NCBI RefSeq assembly: GCF_002868715.1
Contig: NZ_PKLZ01000015.1
Span: 1-64,000, forward strand
DNA length: 64,000 nucleotides
Direction of reading: 5' to 3'
Source: Kineobactrum sediminis
GTDB lineage: Bacteria; Pseudomonadota; Gammaproteobacteria; Pseudomonadales; Halieaceae
Part shown: positions 50,893-58,386 of the stretch, piece by piece
How the letters are laid out: each line of letters starts with the position of its first letter
How positions within the stretch are numbered: the first letter of the stretch is position 1
Program-made: the position numbers and the translations under genes
Notes under the pieces: model-generated
The model's input: the letters and a program-made list of their open reading frames with translations, nothing else
What the model was told of the DNA's origin: nothing
Database searches by the model: none

Positions 50893-51174
50893 ATGAGTAA
50901 ACACATTGGCAGTAACTTCGATGATTTTCTGGAAGAGGAAGGTTTGCTTGCGGAAGCGGAAGCCATTGCCGTTAAACGTTTGCTTGCCTTTCAACTCGAG
51001 GAATTGATGAAGGCGCAGAAACTCAACAAGACTCAACTGGCGAGGCGGATGAAGACCAGTCGATCCGCACTGGAGCGGTTGCTTGATCCTGATAATCCTT
51101 CGGTGACACTGCTGACCCTGGAGCGTGCAGCCAGAGCGCTGGGTAAGAACATCAGAATTGAAATCGCAGCTTAA
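50893..51174 (+). CDS. XRE-family antitoxin
   Basis: 93 residues. The N-terminal helix FDDFLEEEGLLAEAEAIAVK leads into an HTH LNKTQLARRMKTSRSALERL and LERAARALGKNI. It begins one base after the toxin stop. The cognate toxin is broken, so it is probably an orphan. Confidence 0.9.
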   Translation: MSKHIGSNFDDFLEEEGLLAEAEAIAVKRLLAFQLEELMKAQKLNKTQLARRMKTSRSALERLLDPDNPSVTLLTLERAARALGKNIRIEIAA

Positions 51175-51264
51175 GGCATAGGGGGGCTGGCGGACTGATG
51201 ATTAGAATAGAGGATATGTGAGTGATTCTTGTGAATAGTTCGCAACATTACCTATGAGGATATT

Positions 51265-51549
51265 GTGAATTTTTCCGGCTGGCTGGCAAGGTTTCGCCGC
51301 TTACAGGATGAACACACAACCTGGAAACTGTTGCACGCGGACAATGCCCCCGTCATCCTTGCATTCATTGCCAATCTGTTCGCAGAAGAGAATGAGGTCC
51401 CCTTTGCGAGGGCGCGGATAGCGCTGGATGCGGAACTGGCGCGTGGGCGGGAGCTGGGTTACTGGCAAAGCGAAAGCGGGGCTGGCATCCAGGTGGAATA
51501 CCTGACAATCTTTTTTTACAGCGCTTCTAGTAAGAAATGGTATCCCTAA
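51265..51549 (+). pseudogene. DUF3375 (Wadjet JetA-like) N-terminal fragment
   Basis: The first about 78 residues (WLARFRRLQDEHTTWKLLHA, then DNAPVILAFIANLFAEE and VPFARARIALDAELARGREL) match the start of DUF3375/JetA, the kleisin-like subunit of Wadjet anti-plasmid systems. After GYWQSES the similarity ends and the frame stops at 51549. No jetB, jetC or jetD is present. It is a scar of a lost defence system. Confidence 0.78.
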
Positions 51550-52024
51550 AACGTACTGTATCGCCAGTTATGGCATTAATCATGATTTCATAAGCGCTTA
51601 CAGACACTCTATAGACTGGAACATAGGTACCATCTTTGGGATCAGCTAATTACAAATCCTTCACGGTGCGGGCTAAAGGGGCCTGATATCGAACGGCCAA
51701 GCCACTCTTTTTCAGCAAGATCCAGCAAGACCTGTTCTGACAACCACCCCCTCGGGTCGAACTCCGGATTACCAGGGTTAGCGGTAATAATGTTCCCGGA
51801 GATTACGTTCCCATATTCGTAAGTGTCTAGGTACGAAGCAGATTCGAGTGGTCTTTCGCCGCAGGAAGAGTGGCGCCTGCATGCTGCGGTAGTGGGCTCA
51901 TAAGCTCGATGCGGAAGCGGGAGGGGGCAGGTATATTCCGTCCCTAATGCAGCAAAGCATGTCGGTTCCGGCCAGGGTTGTCGATTGACAACTTCGGCCG
52001 GCGTCCCCATACTGAAGCCAAGGA
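51550..52024 (-). other. Unassigned stretch with an open minus-strand frame
   Basis: A minus-strand frame (51642-52040) ends with a protein-like segment (ESASYLDTYEYGNVISGNII, then GWLSEQVLLDLAEKEWLGRS), but its N-terminal part looks random. It may be the C-terminal relic of a gene I do not recognise. Confidence 0.4.
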
Positions 52025-52822
52025 ATGACTCGTCCAGCACATCCGAAAAAAGAGATTGAATTTGCGCTCAGGCATGCAGAAAAAGAGGGGTGGCGAGTCG
52101 AGGTTGGGCGTGGTCATGCCCGGGGCAAGATTTACTGCCCCTACAATGACGATGAATGCCGCTGTGGTGAGTTCTGTATCGCGAGTGTTTGGAGCACGCC
52201 GAAAAGTCCCGGAAGTCATGCGCGAGCGTTGCTCAGGGTCGTGGACAAGTGTTCCAGTCACCGGCGCCGGGATGGGATGGAACAAGAGGATTGTGCTGTG
52301 GAATATATTTTTACGCTGAAATACCAACTGCTGGACCGCGACTGTGACCCGGATGCACTGGTAGAACGCCTTGGTGCTGGCGGTTGTGACGACGCCCTTG
52401 TCGGTTTGGGGCAGCCCGGTCGACTGGCACTGGAATTTTCCCGGATGGCGGTTAGCGCGGAGGAGGCGGTGCATACCGCGCTTGCTGATGTTAAAGGTGC
52501 GGTTCCTTCAGCGCGCCTGATCGAGGCCTCGCCGGATTTTGTTGGCCTGACGGATGTCGCGGACCTCGTGGGCATTTCCCGGCAGGCAATGCGCAAACTC
52601 ATGCTTACCCACCGGGAGACATTCCCAATGCCGGTTCACGAGGGCAACGCCTCGATCTGGCACCTGGCGGAAGTACTTGATTGGCTGAGGCTGCGAGGGG
52701 GCTACCAGATTGATAATAAAATACTGGAAACCGCAAGAGTGGCGCTGGAAGTAAACATCGCTAAGGAAGCAATCCGGCACCCGGTGAGTAACCAGGAAAA
52801 GATGGAGTTGTTGACGGCGTAG
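52025..52822 (+). CDS. HicA-like toxin fused in frame to HTH antitoxin-like protein
   Basis: 265 residues. Residues 1-about 78 (HPKKEIEFALRHAEKEGWRV, then GRGHARGKIYCPYNDDECRC and FCIASVWSTPKSP) are a small HicA-like protein usually encoded alone. Residues 92-265 begin at an in-frame GTG (VEYIFTLKYQLLDRDCDPD) and contain ARLIEASPDFVGLTDVADLV with an HTH (GISRQAMRKLMLT), normally a separate downstream gene. No stop lies between them. Either the first stop was lost or the pair is a true fusion; translation restart at GTG 52298 would still give the 174-residue partner. Confidence 0.78.
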   Translation: MTRPAHPKKEIEFALRHAEKEGWRVEVGRGHARGKIYCPYNDDECRCGEFCIASVWSTPKSPGSHARALLRVVDKCSSHRRRDGMEQEDCAVEYIFTLKYQLLDRDCDPDALVERLGAGGCDDALVGLGQPGRLALEFSRMAVSAEEAVHTALADVKGAVPSARLIEASPDFVGLTDVADLVGISRQAMRKLMLTHRETFPMPVHEGNASIWHLAEVLDWLRLRGGYQIDNKILETARVALEVNIAKEAIRHPVSNQEKMELLTA

Positions 52823-52900
52823 CTGGCAGGCAAAGCTCCTGGGGGTTGGCTGACAGCCCCTGAGTGCGGTTTTGCGTGTTATTTCCAGGGAATTTTTGAT

Positions 52901-52992
52901 CATGGTATCTCGTTATCGTAGATTACATAACCTGTTGAAAATATAAGCAAAAAATCGCCCATTGATAATCGAGTGGGAGTAGCCAGTATTCT
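52901..52992 (+). repeat. guaA-type att module 5
   Basis: One arm CATGGTATC at 52901 (the first arm is lost). The core ATCGAGTGGGAGTAG (IEWE with TAG) has GAGTGGG at 52971, 70 bp away. The spacer is nearly the same as in module 4 (AAAAAATCGCCCATTGATAA). Confidence 0.8.
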
Positions 52993-53223
52993 TAACTCTT
53001 TGAAATATATGAAAAAATAAATCTAGTTGACGATCTATTCTGCATTATTCGAGATTATTGAGTCTCTGAAGTTAACTGATATTCCGGCCCTACAATAGGG
53101 CTTTCTACTCTTCAGGGACTGCGTTGAGTTGTAGAGAGCGGCGATACCATGAGAGACACATTGATGCTGGCATGGTGTCAGAGAATTTGAAAGGCATGAG
53201 CTCTGGAGTGATCCGGAAATCTG
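52993..53223 (+). other. Intergenic, one hairpin
   Basis: About 230 bp without a gene. GCCCTA-CAA-TAGGGC followed by TTTCT near 53089-53107 may be a weak terminator. Confidence 0.35.
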
Positions 53224-53512
53224 CTATACCAGTTTAGCGTCAATTTTCTTTGCGACGTAGATGCAGGTTGATTCGCTAGCGAAGTGGACCGTATAGCCCA
53301 TCGTCTTGTAGCTTTTCTCGCGCTTATGGAACATGCGCTGGAGCATGGGGAGGCCGCAGTCGACATAGTCGTGAATCGTCACGCGTACTTTACTGTCTGA
53401 TTCCCGATGAATTCTGCCCGCATACTGCGCCAGCGAGCCTTTCCACGCGATTGGCATGGCGAGAAACAGGGTGTCCAGCCCAGGCAGGTCAAAAGCCCTC
53501 GCCCACGTTGAA
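53224..53512 (-). pseudogene. DEAD/DEAH-type helicase, C-terminal remnant
   Basis: The minus-strand reading gives LPGLDTLFLAMPIAWKGSLA, then QYAGRIHRESDSKVRVTIHD and YVDCGLPMLQRMF. This is the last part of a superfamily 2 helicase (motif VI region QxxGRxxR). An extra T near 53488-53491 breaks the frame at GEGF/D. The rest of the gene is missing. Confidence 0.82.
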
Positions 53513-53556
53513 ATTTATCTCCATTGCCGCGAAGCTTCCCTTCTTCTGAAGAGCGA

Positions 53557-53925
53557 TTAGGCATGAACCTGAGGCGGTTTGATCAGCGACTCAGCAGGGA
53601 TACCCAAGCCTTCGTGTAGATTCCAGATCATCTTCAAAGTCAGCGAACGCTTGTGATTGAGGATCTCATAAACACGATTACTTTTGCCGATCATCGGCTC
53701 CAGGTCTTTTACGGTTAAGCCCTTGCGTTCCATTTCGAACTTGATCGCTTCAACAGGATCAGGCAAATCCATCGGGAAATGCTTGGCTTCATAAGCTTCA
53801 ATAAGCGTGACCATGACATCCAGCTTTTCGCCTTCTGGGGTGTCTGGCCCCGCCATCATCAGAGCTTCAATTTCTTTTAATGCCGCGCGGTAATCGGCAT
53901 CAGTTTTAATCGGTTTGATGTCCAT
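53557..53925 (-). CDS. higA: HigA antitoxin
   Basis: 122 residues. IKTDADYRAALKEIEALM and the C-terminal HTH segment GLTVKDLEPMIGKSNRVYEI match HigA. It follows the HigB gene by 33 bp in a toxin-first operon on the minus strand. Confidence 0.93.
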   Translation of the reverse strand: MDIKPIKTDADYRAALKEIEALMMAGPDTPEGEKLDVMVTLIEAYEAKHFPMDLPDPVEAIKFEMERKGLTVKDLEPMIGKSNRVYEILNHKRSLTLKMIWNLHEGLGIPAESLIKPPQVHA

Positions 53926-53958
53926 GGTTAATACCTTTAAATGTTACCTTTGGGGCAG

Positions 53959-54261
53959 TTAAATGGTTTGCACGTCAATTTTGTCGTATTGCACATGGGT
54001 GCCAATAAAGCGGACGTATACGATCCTGTAGGTGTAGTTGATCCACACGACAAGTCGATACTTGTTCCCCGCAATATTGAACACCACACGGCCATCTTTA
54101 AGGGTACTGGCATTCCCGAAGTCCTGCTTTACCTCGGCAGGTGAACTCCAGTCGGCATGCAAGGCAAGGCGGTACCAAGCCAATGTTGGCTCCTTGGCAT
54201 CCTGATATTCCGGGTTCTCTTCCCAGAAGGCTTTCAGTGTCGACAGTGCGATGATTCTCAT
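53959..54261 (-). CDS. higB: HigB mRNA interferase toxin
   Basis: 100 residues. MRIIALSTLKAFWEENPEYQ, then WYRLALHADWSSPAEVKQDF and RLVVWINYTYRIVYVRFIGT-type strands are the HigB family. It cleaves mRNA on the ribosome. A 17-bp palindrome precedes the gene. Confidence 0.94.
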   Translation of the reverse strand: MRIIALSTLKAFWEENPEYQDAKEPTLAWYRLALHADWSSPAEVKQDFGNASTLKDGRVVFNIAGNKYRLVVWINYTYRIVYVRFIGTHVQYDKIDVQTI

Positions 54262-54275
54262 GTACTCGGCATGCT

Positions 54276-54292
54276 AGTCCCAAAATGGGACT
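54276..54292. promoter_or_regulatory. Palindromic operator of higBA
   Basis: AGTCCCA-AAA-TGGGACT, a perfect 7-3-7 palindrome 14 bases before the higB ATG; the likely HigA binding site. Confidence 0.65.
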
Positions 54293-54431
54293 TTGGCAAC
54301 GGCTTTGTTGGCCATACGCAGATAGTGGCTAATATCATCAACCTGTATATCCTTTCGAAACAGTGTTCAAATGAGAGCTTCAGCTCTTATGGATCTGTGG
54401 AGAAATAAAACTTTTTGAAGAAATTTCTGAG

Positions 54432-54531
54432 CATGGTATTTCGTTGCCGCCAGTTTTTAACCCATTGATAATATTGGCAAAAAAACCTCATTGATAACCG
54501 AGGGAGAGTGACCGGAATTGATGGGTAATGC
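54432..54531 (+). repeat. guaA-type att module 6 (right end of array)
   Basis: One arm CATGGTATT at 54432. The core ACCGAGGGAGAGTGA at 54497-54511 is decayed by two substitutions, with its GAG at 54500, 68 bp from the arm. ACCGGAATTGATGGGTAATG then follows exactly as in module 3. The spacer resembles module 2. No further full module is found to the right. Confidence 0.78.
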
Positions 54532-54620
54532 CTGCTACTAGCTCGCGTCACAGCTGAGGCTTCAAGATCACGCAGCTGAGCGATAAACTGCCGGCGTTTC
54601 CGCTCACAACTGACCACACG

Positions 54621-55721
54621 CTATTCGACATTGATAATGATCTTGCCGCGGGCGCGACCGGTTTCGGAATAGGCGATTGCCTCCGGTACCTGGGCCAGGC
54701 TGTAGCGGCGGTCGATCACTGAACGGACCTTGCCCTCGCTCATCAACTTCGCCACCGCCTCCAGGTCATCGCGACGCAGGGTCGCCGTGAAAGTGGCAAG
54801 CTCCTGGTCGACAAAGTTGTTATAGAGCGCTGCCTTTATCGGCCCGATCATCGGCGCAATCCAGTCACCCTTGGCGCCGCCGACAATCACCAGCCTCCCG
54901 TTAGGGGTCAGCATTGCGCTATTGTCGAGCGGCGAGTGGTTGCCCACCATATCCACAATCAGGTCGTACTGTTCACCACTGTCGGTGTAGTTTTCTTCCT
55001 TGTAGTTGATGACATGGTCCGCGCCGAGGGAGCGCACCAGTTCAAGATTGCGGCCACTGCTTACGCCCGTCACTTTGGCGCCCATCGCCTTGGCGATCTG
55101 CACGGTGTAAGTGCCAACGCCACCGGATGCACCGTTAACCAGTATCTTCTGTCCCGGCCGCAACTGACCATGGTCGCGCAGCGCCTGCATCGCCGTCACG
55201 GCCGCGATCGGAACAGCGGCGGCATCCTCAAAGCTCACAGTGTCCGGTATCAGGGCGATGGCCCGGTCCTCCGGTGTTAACAGGTATTCGGCAAATGCGC
55301 CGCTGCGGCCGCCGAACACCCTGTCGCCTGGCTTGAGGCGGGTCACCTTGCTGCCGACCGCCTCAACCGTCCCGGCAAAGTCGACGCCCATGCGCGGGTC
55401 GCTGGGGGCGCCGATACCTGAGAACAGGCGAATGAAGTAGGGTGTGCCGCGCATGTAGTGCCAGTCCAGGGGATTGACCGATGCGGCGTGTACCTTGATA
55501 AGCACCTCTTCGTCACCCGGCGCGGGCATGTCGACGTCTGCAAGTGCCAGCAGATCCGGCGCCCCATAACAGACATGCTGAACGGACTGGTAGACCGTTT
55601 CAGAGGCTGGCTCCGACGGTGTAAGGCAGGAAAATTCATAGCTGATAGTAAGCGCCAGGGCGGCCAGCGCAAGGAACAGTAGGCCAAACACGCCTCCGCC
55701 GATCTTGTAACGTAATTTCAT
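54621..55721 (-). CDS. MDR-family NAD(P)-dependent oxidoreductase with N-terminal membrane anchor
   Basis: 366 residues. A hydrophobic helix at about 9-28 would anchor it. Then a GroES-like domain (LIKVHAASVNPLDWHYMRG) and a Rossmann domain with VNGASGGVGTYTVQIAK. No zinc-binding Cys/His set is seen, so it is of the quinone-oxidoreductase type. It is probably chromosomal and just outside the guaA array. Confidence 0.9.
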   Translation of the reverse strand: MKLRYKIGGGVFGLLFLALAALALTISYEFSCLTPSEPASETVYQSVQHVCYGAPDLLALADVDMPAPGDEEVLIKVHAASVNPLDWHYMRGTPYFIRLFSGIGAPSDPRMGVDFAGTVEAVGSKVTRLKPGDRVFGGRSGAFAEYLLTPEDRAIALIPDTVSFEDAAAVPIAAVTAMQALRDHGQLRPGQKILVNGASGGVGTYTVQIAKAMGAKVTGVSSGRNLELVRSLGADHVINYKEENYTDSGEQYDLIVDMVGNHSPLDNSAMLTPNGRLVIVGGAKGDWIAPMIGPIKAALYNNFVDQELATFTATLRRDDLEAVAKLMSEGKVRSVIDRRYSLAQVPEAIAYSETGRARGKIIINVE

Positions 55722-55852
55722 GGGAAGTCTCTCCTATCCGGCATATCCAGAATGACAGCCGTGCCGGAGGACCTTGCCGGTGCGGCATTGCTATGGTGTT
55801 ATACTCTACCATAGCACCACAATGGGATGCGCACAAGCAATCGCTTTAACGG

Positions 55853-55957
55853 GATGGAAATGTTTACCCGCAATATGGGGAACCATGAACATGCACTGTT
55901 GGAGCCCCCTGCGCGAGTTGTTCAGGACGAAGTGCGACGCCCGGCGCTATGAATATG
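55853..55957 (+). pseudogene. Decayed guaA fragment
   Basis: Three blocks match guaA in order: GATGGAAATGTTTACCCGC (guaA about 38.01 kb), the ACCATGAACATGCA to GAAGTGCGACGC block (guaA about 38.29-38.35 kb), and GCCCGGCGCTATGAATA (guaA about 38.58 kb). The parts between them are deleted. It has the same orientation as the real guaA, on the far side of the array. Confidence 0.8.
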
Positions 55958-55981
55958 GGTTCTACCCAATTAACAATGGGA

Positions 55982-56215
55982 TGGACTCGGTAGTCACTGG
56001 TCGCCATGGAAAAACCATCAGCCAGCAGGGATGCAAAGCCAAGAATCAGAACCACCGTGGACGACAGGGATGCACCCGTGACGCCCGCGACAATGGCAAA
56101 GGTGGTGATAAGGCCATCGTTTCCCCATAAATGAGGTCCGACAGATGCTTTCTGATCAGGCCGTCAGCCGCTTTCCCGCTCTGGTTTTCGCTTTCGCCGT
56201 TGTCCTTTACGTTTT
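55982..56215 (-). pseudogene. VIT/CCC1-family metal transporter, N-terminal remnant
   Basis: On the minus strand, LIRKHLSDLIYG is followed after a one-base frameshift by NDGLITTFAIVAGVTGASLS and TVVLILGFASLLADGFSMAT. This is the first two helices of a VIT1/CCC1-type Fe/Mn transporter. It is cut off where the guaA fragment begins. Confidence 0.82.
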
Positions 56216-56255
56216 TAGCCGTTCGGTTTCCGCCACCGCTTTCGGTAGTCATGAA

Positions 56256-56378
56256 GACATTGTCGCCAAAAGGTTGGCGTTTGTAGTCATTGAGCCGAAA
56301 ACCAGTGCCAGTGAAGCTATGGCGGCAAGTGGTCCGACCATATCGCGGTTTTTCGTGAACGACCTTTTCAAGGTGTTT
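56256..56378 (-). pseudogene. Truncated paralogue of the 57.6-58.3 kb secreted protein
   Basis: The minus-strand reading from TTG (56376-56374 region) gives KNRDMVGPLAAIASLALVFG then SMTTNAN, the same signal peptide as the gene at 57639-58304. It stops soon after, running into the VIT fragment. It is part of a direct repeat described separately. Confidence 0.7.
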
Positions 56379-56452
56379 GTGCCCCATGCAGGTAAGAAAT
56401 ATCAGAGAAATGAGTGCGCGCAGCGAAGGCCTCCTGCTTGTTATTGAAAACA
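56275..56452 (+). repeat. Direct repeat A, copy 1
   Basis: About 178 bp similar to 58208-58386, covering a signal-peptide region and its upstream leader (for example GCAGGTAAGAAATATCAGAG). The second half of the duplication is marked by short matches 56571-56612 / 58510-58551 and 57588-57631 / 58550-58595. Confidence 0.75.
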
Positions 56453-56627
56453 AAAATAAGAGCCCTCAAGTAAATACCCTTATTGATAATCGAGCGTCTG
56501 GTGAGCGGAGTCTTGTGTACTCGATGTTTGGCAGTGACCTCCTGCGGAGTCTGCGGTAGGATACGCGCGCGATGCAGTACAGAAGTCGCGGCGCAACACA
56601 TTTCACGACACACACGGAGAAAGCACT

Positions 56628-57020
56628 ATGCTGAATCATGTCATGATTGGCTCTGGCAATATCGAAAAGTCGAAAAGCTTTTATAACGCTGTCCTGGGTG
56701 TTCTTGGCGCAGGCGCACCTATGGAACACAAAAACGACACGGGGAATACCCGGTTGTTTTACATCCATGATGGCTCCACCTTCAGTGTCAGTGAGCCAAT
56801 CAACGGCGAGCCGGTGACCACCGCCAATGGTTCCACTATCGGATTCCTGTGCAAATCGCCTGAGCAGGTCAAGGAACTCCACGATGTGGCTGTCGCCAAT
56901 GGCGGTACCAGCGTGGAAGATCCGCCTGGCCCCCGTGAAAGCACCATGGGCGTAATGCACCTGTGCTACTTCCTCGACCCGGACGGCCACAAGATCTGTG
57001 GCATTCACTGGCCGAGCTGA
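56628..57020 (+). CDS. VOC-superfamily (glyoxalase-like) protein
   Basis: 130 residues with paired beta-alpha-beta-beta-beta modules: LNHVMIGSGNIEKSKSFYNA at the start and MHLCYFLDPDGHKICGIHW at the end. His/Glu metal ligands are in the usual edge strands. Good ribosome-binding site (GGAG). Specific substrate unknown. Confidence 0.9.
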   Translation: MLNHVMIGSGNIEKSKSFYNAVLGVLGAGAPMEHKNDTGNTRLFYIHDGSTFSVSEPINGEPVTTANGSTIGFLCKSPEQVKELHDVAVANGGTSVEDPPGPRESTMGVMHLCYFLDPDGHKICGIHWPS

Positions 57021-57098
57021 GTCGGTCGCCACGAATTTCACGACGACGCAGGTGGCATACCCACAAAGGATTTTGACCCGGCGCGGGAGATACCATGC

Positions 57099-57344
57099 AT
57101 GAGTAGCGAACAACCCAAGAACCCCCTGCATGGCATAACGATTGAGACGGCGTTAACCAGGCTGGTGGAGCATTACGGCTGGGAAGGCCTGGCGCAGAGA
57201 ATTGATGTGAATTGCTTCAAGAATGATCCGTCCATCAAGTCATCACTGACATTTTTGCGCAAAACGCAATGGGCGCGAGACAAGGTTGAGCGTCTGTATC
57301 TTTCTACATTTGACCAGCAATCTCCATGGGGGCGTTCCAGGTAG
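57099..57344 (+). CDS. VF530-like small DNA-binding protein (DUF2132)
   Basis: 81 residues. [20 protein letters not shown], then [20 protein letters not shown] and [18 protein letters not shown] match the VF530 family, which binds double-stranded DNA. It lies between VOC and Trp-rich genes on the same strand. Confidence 0.9.
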   Translation: MSSEQPKNPLHGITIETALTRLVEHYGWEGLAQRIDVNCFKNDPSIKSSLTFLRKTQWARDKVERLYLSTFDQQSPWGRSR

Positions 57345-57393
57345 TCTGTTGCTCAAGGCGAACGAGAGCGATAAAAGGCTTGGCGAAGAGACT

Positions 57394-57609
57394 ATGAACA
57401 AGATAAACCCTCTAAAATTGCGCAACAGCAAATGGACCGCGGTAACGCCAGCGGACAAGGAAAAACACTTCATCGTCTCTGAGGTTGAATATGACGAAGA
57501 GGACGTGGTGATTTCCTGCTCAATTGAAGCGGTCATGTCAAGGCGATCAACGCCGATAGATTGGCACGACCTGAAGGACGACGGGCGCTGGCTACATGGA
57601 TGGCAGTAA
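57394..57609 (+). CDS. Small Trp-rich protein (TIGR02450-like)
   Basis: 71 residues. INPLKLRNSKWTAVTPADKE, then HFIVSEVEYDEEDVV and WHDLKDDGRWLHGWQ match this conserved small family of unknown function. ATG 57394 is chosen because the family starts MN(K)INPLKL; the longer reading overlaps VF530. A remnant of its 3' end is repeated at 58.55-58.59 kb. Confidence 0.88.
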   Translation: MNKINPLKLRNSKWTAVTPADKEKHFIVSEVEYDEEDVVISCSIEAVMSRRSTPIDWHDLKDDGRWLHGWQ

Positions 57610-57638
57610 AGTTAAGCGGTTCAGAAGAGCTGCTTCCC

Positions 57639-58304
57639 CTAAAGCAGGGGGTTGCGATTGTTCACAGGTTTGGTTCGAAAGCCGGCAATGTCAGCGGCCT
57701 TAAAGGAAACGTTGTCGCAGTTTAGCGTATAGGGTCCTGGCGGACGGAAGGTGAACAAACCCTCGAACCTAACTGTCACTGACGCTGTAATGGACGGCTT
57801 CGGTAGCTTGCGCACCGAGACGTTGCCGTCGATGGTTCCCGCCATTCGCACCGCGTTCGGATCACGGGACGACAATGGCTCACGCTCCGTTATGCTCACT
57901 TGTAATGGCGGAAGCTGTTTTCCACTCAACATGTCACGTGAACCAAAAGACTGACTCTCAATAGTCGACGTCATGGAAGCATTAATGGTCGTGGTTGTCG
58001 GGCCTTTGCCCCCGAAGGGCAGTGGCTCGTTGAAAGTCCAGACCATCATGGTACGTTTGGTATGGTCCGTCGAACTGCCAAGAAACCGAATGCCCTCATA
58101 ACCACTCTCACCCAGTGAAAGCACAAGCCCGCCCTGTTCGCCACTAAACGTATATGAGGCGTCAGCGCCATTGGATAGAGTAGCTTCGAATACGCAGGAA
58201 GCATCGTTGGCGTTTGTAGTCATTGCGCCGAAAATGAGTGACAGGGAGGCTATGGCAGCAAGTGGTCCAATGAGATCGCGGTTTTTTATGATAGATTTTT
58301 TCAA
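57639..58304 (-). CDS. Secreted protein of unknown function
   Basis: 221 residues from TTG 58304. Signal peptide DLIGPLAAIASLSLIFGAMT ending near TTNAND. The mature part is beta-rich with two Cys (SCVFEATLSNG and LNCDNVSF), which may form a disulfide. No domain recognised. A longer reading from 58394 exists, so the start is uncertain. It is tail-to-tail with the Trp-rich gene. Confidence 0.7.
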   Translation of the reverse strand: MKKSIIKNRDLIGPLAAIASLSLIFGAMTTNANDASCVFEATLSNGADASYTFSGEQGGLVLSLGESGYEGIRFLGSSTDHTKRTMMVWTFNEPLPFGGKGPTTTTINASMTSTIESQSFGSRDMLSGKQLPPLQVSITEREPLSSRDPNAVRMAGTIDGNVSVRKLPKPSITASVTVRFEGLFTFRPPGPYTLNCDNVSFKAADIAGFRTKPVNNRNPLL

Positions 58305-58386
58305 GGTGTTTGTGCCCCCATGCAGGTAAGAAATATCAGAGAAATGAGTGCGCGCAGCGAAGGCCGCCTGTTTGTTATCGAAAACA

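Noticed and set aside
39660-54531. The repeated modules as an integron (attC) array or CRISPR
   Set aside because: Repeats lie 0.9-8 kb apart, carry the guaA end and paired arms, and show no attC inverted core sites or regular spacers; no intI or cas gene is visible.
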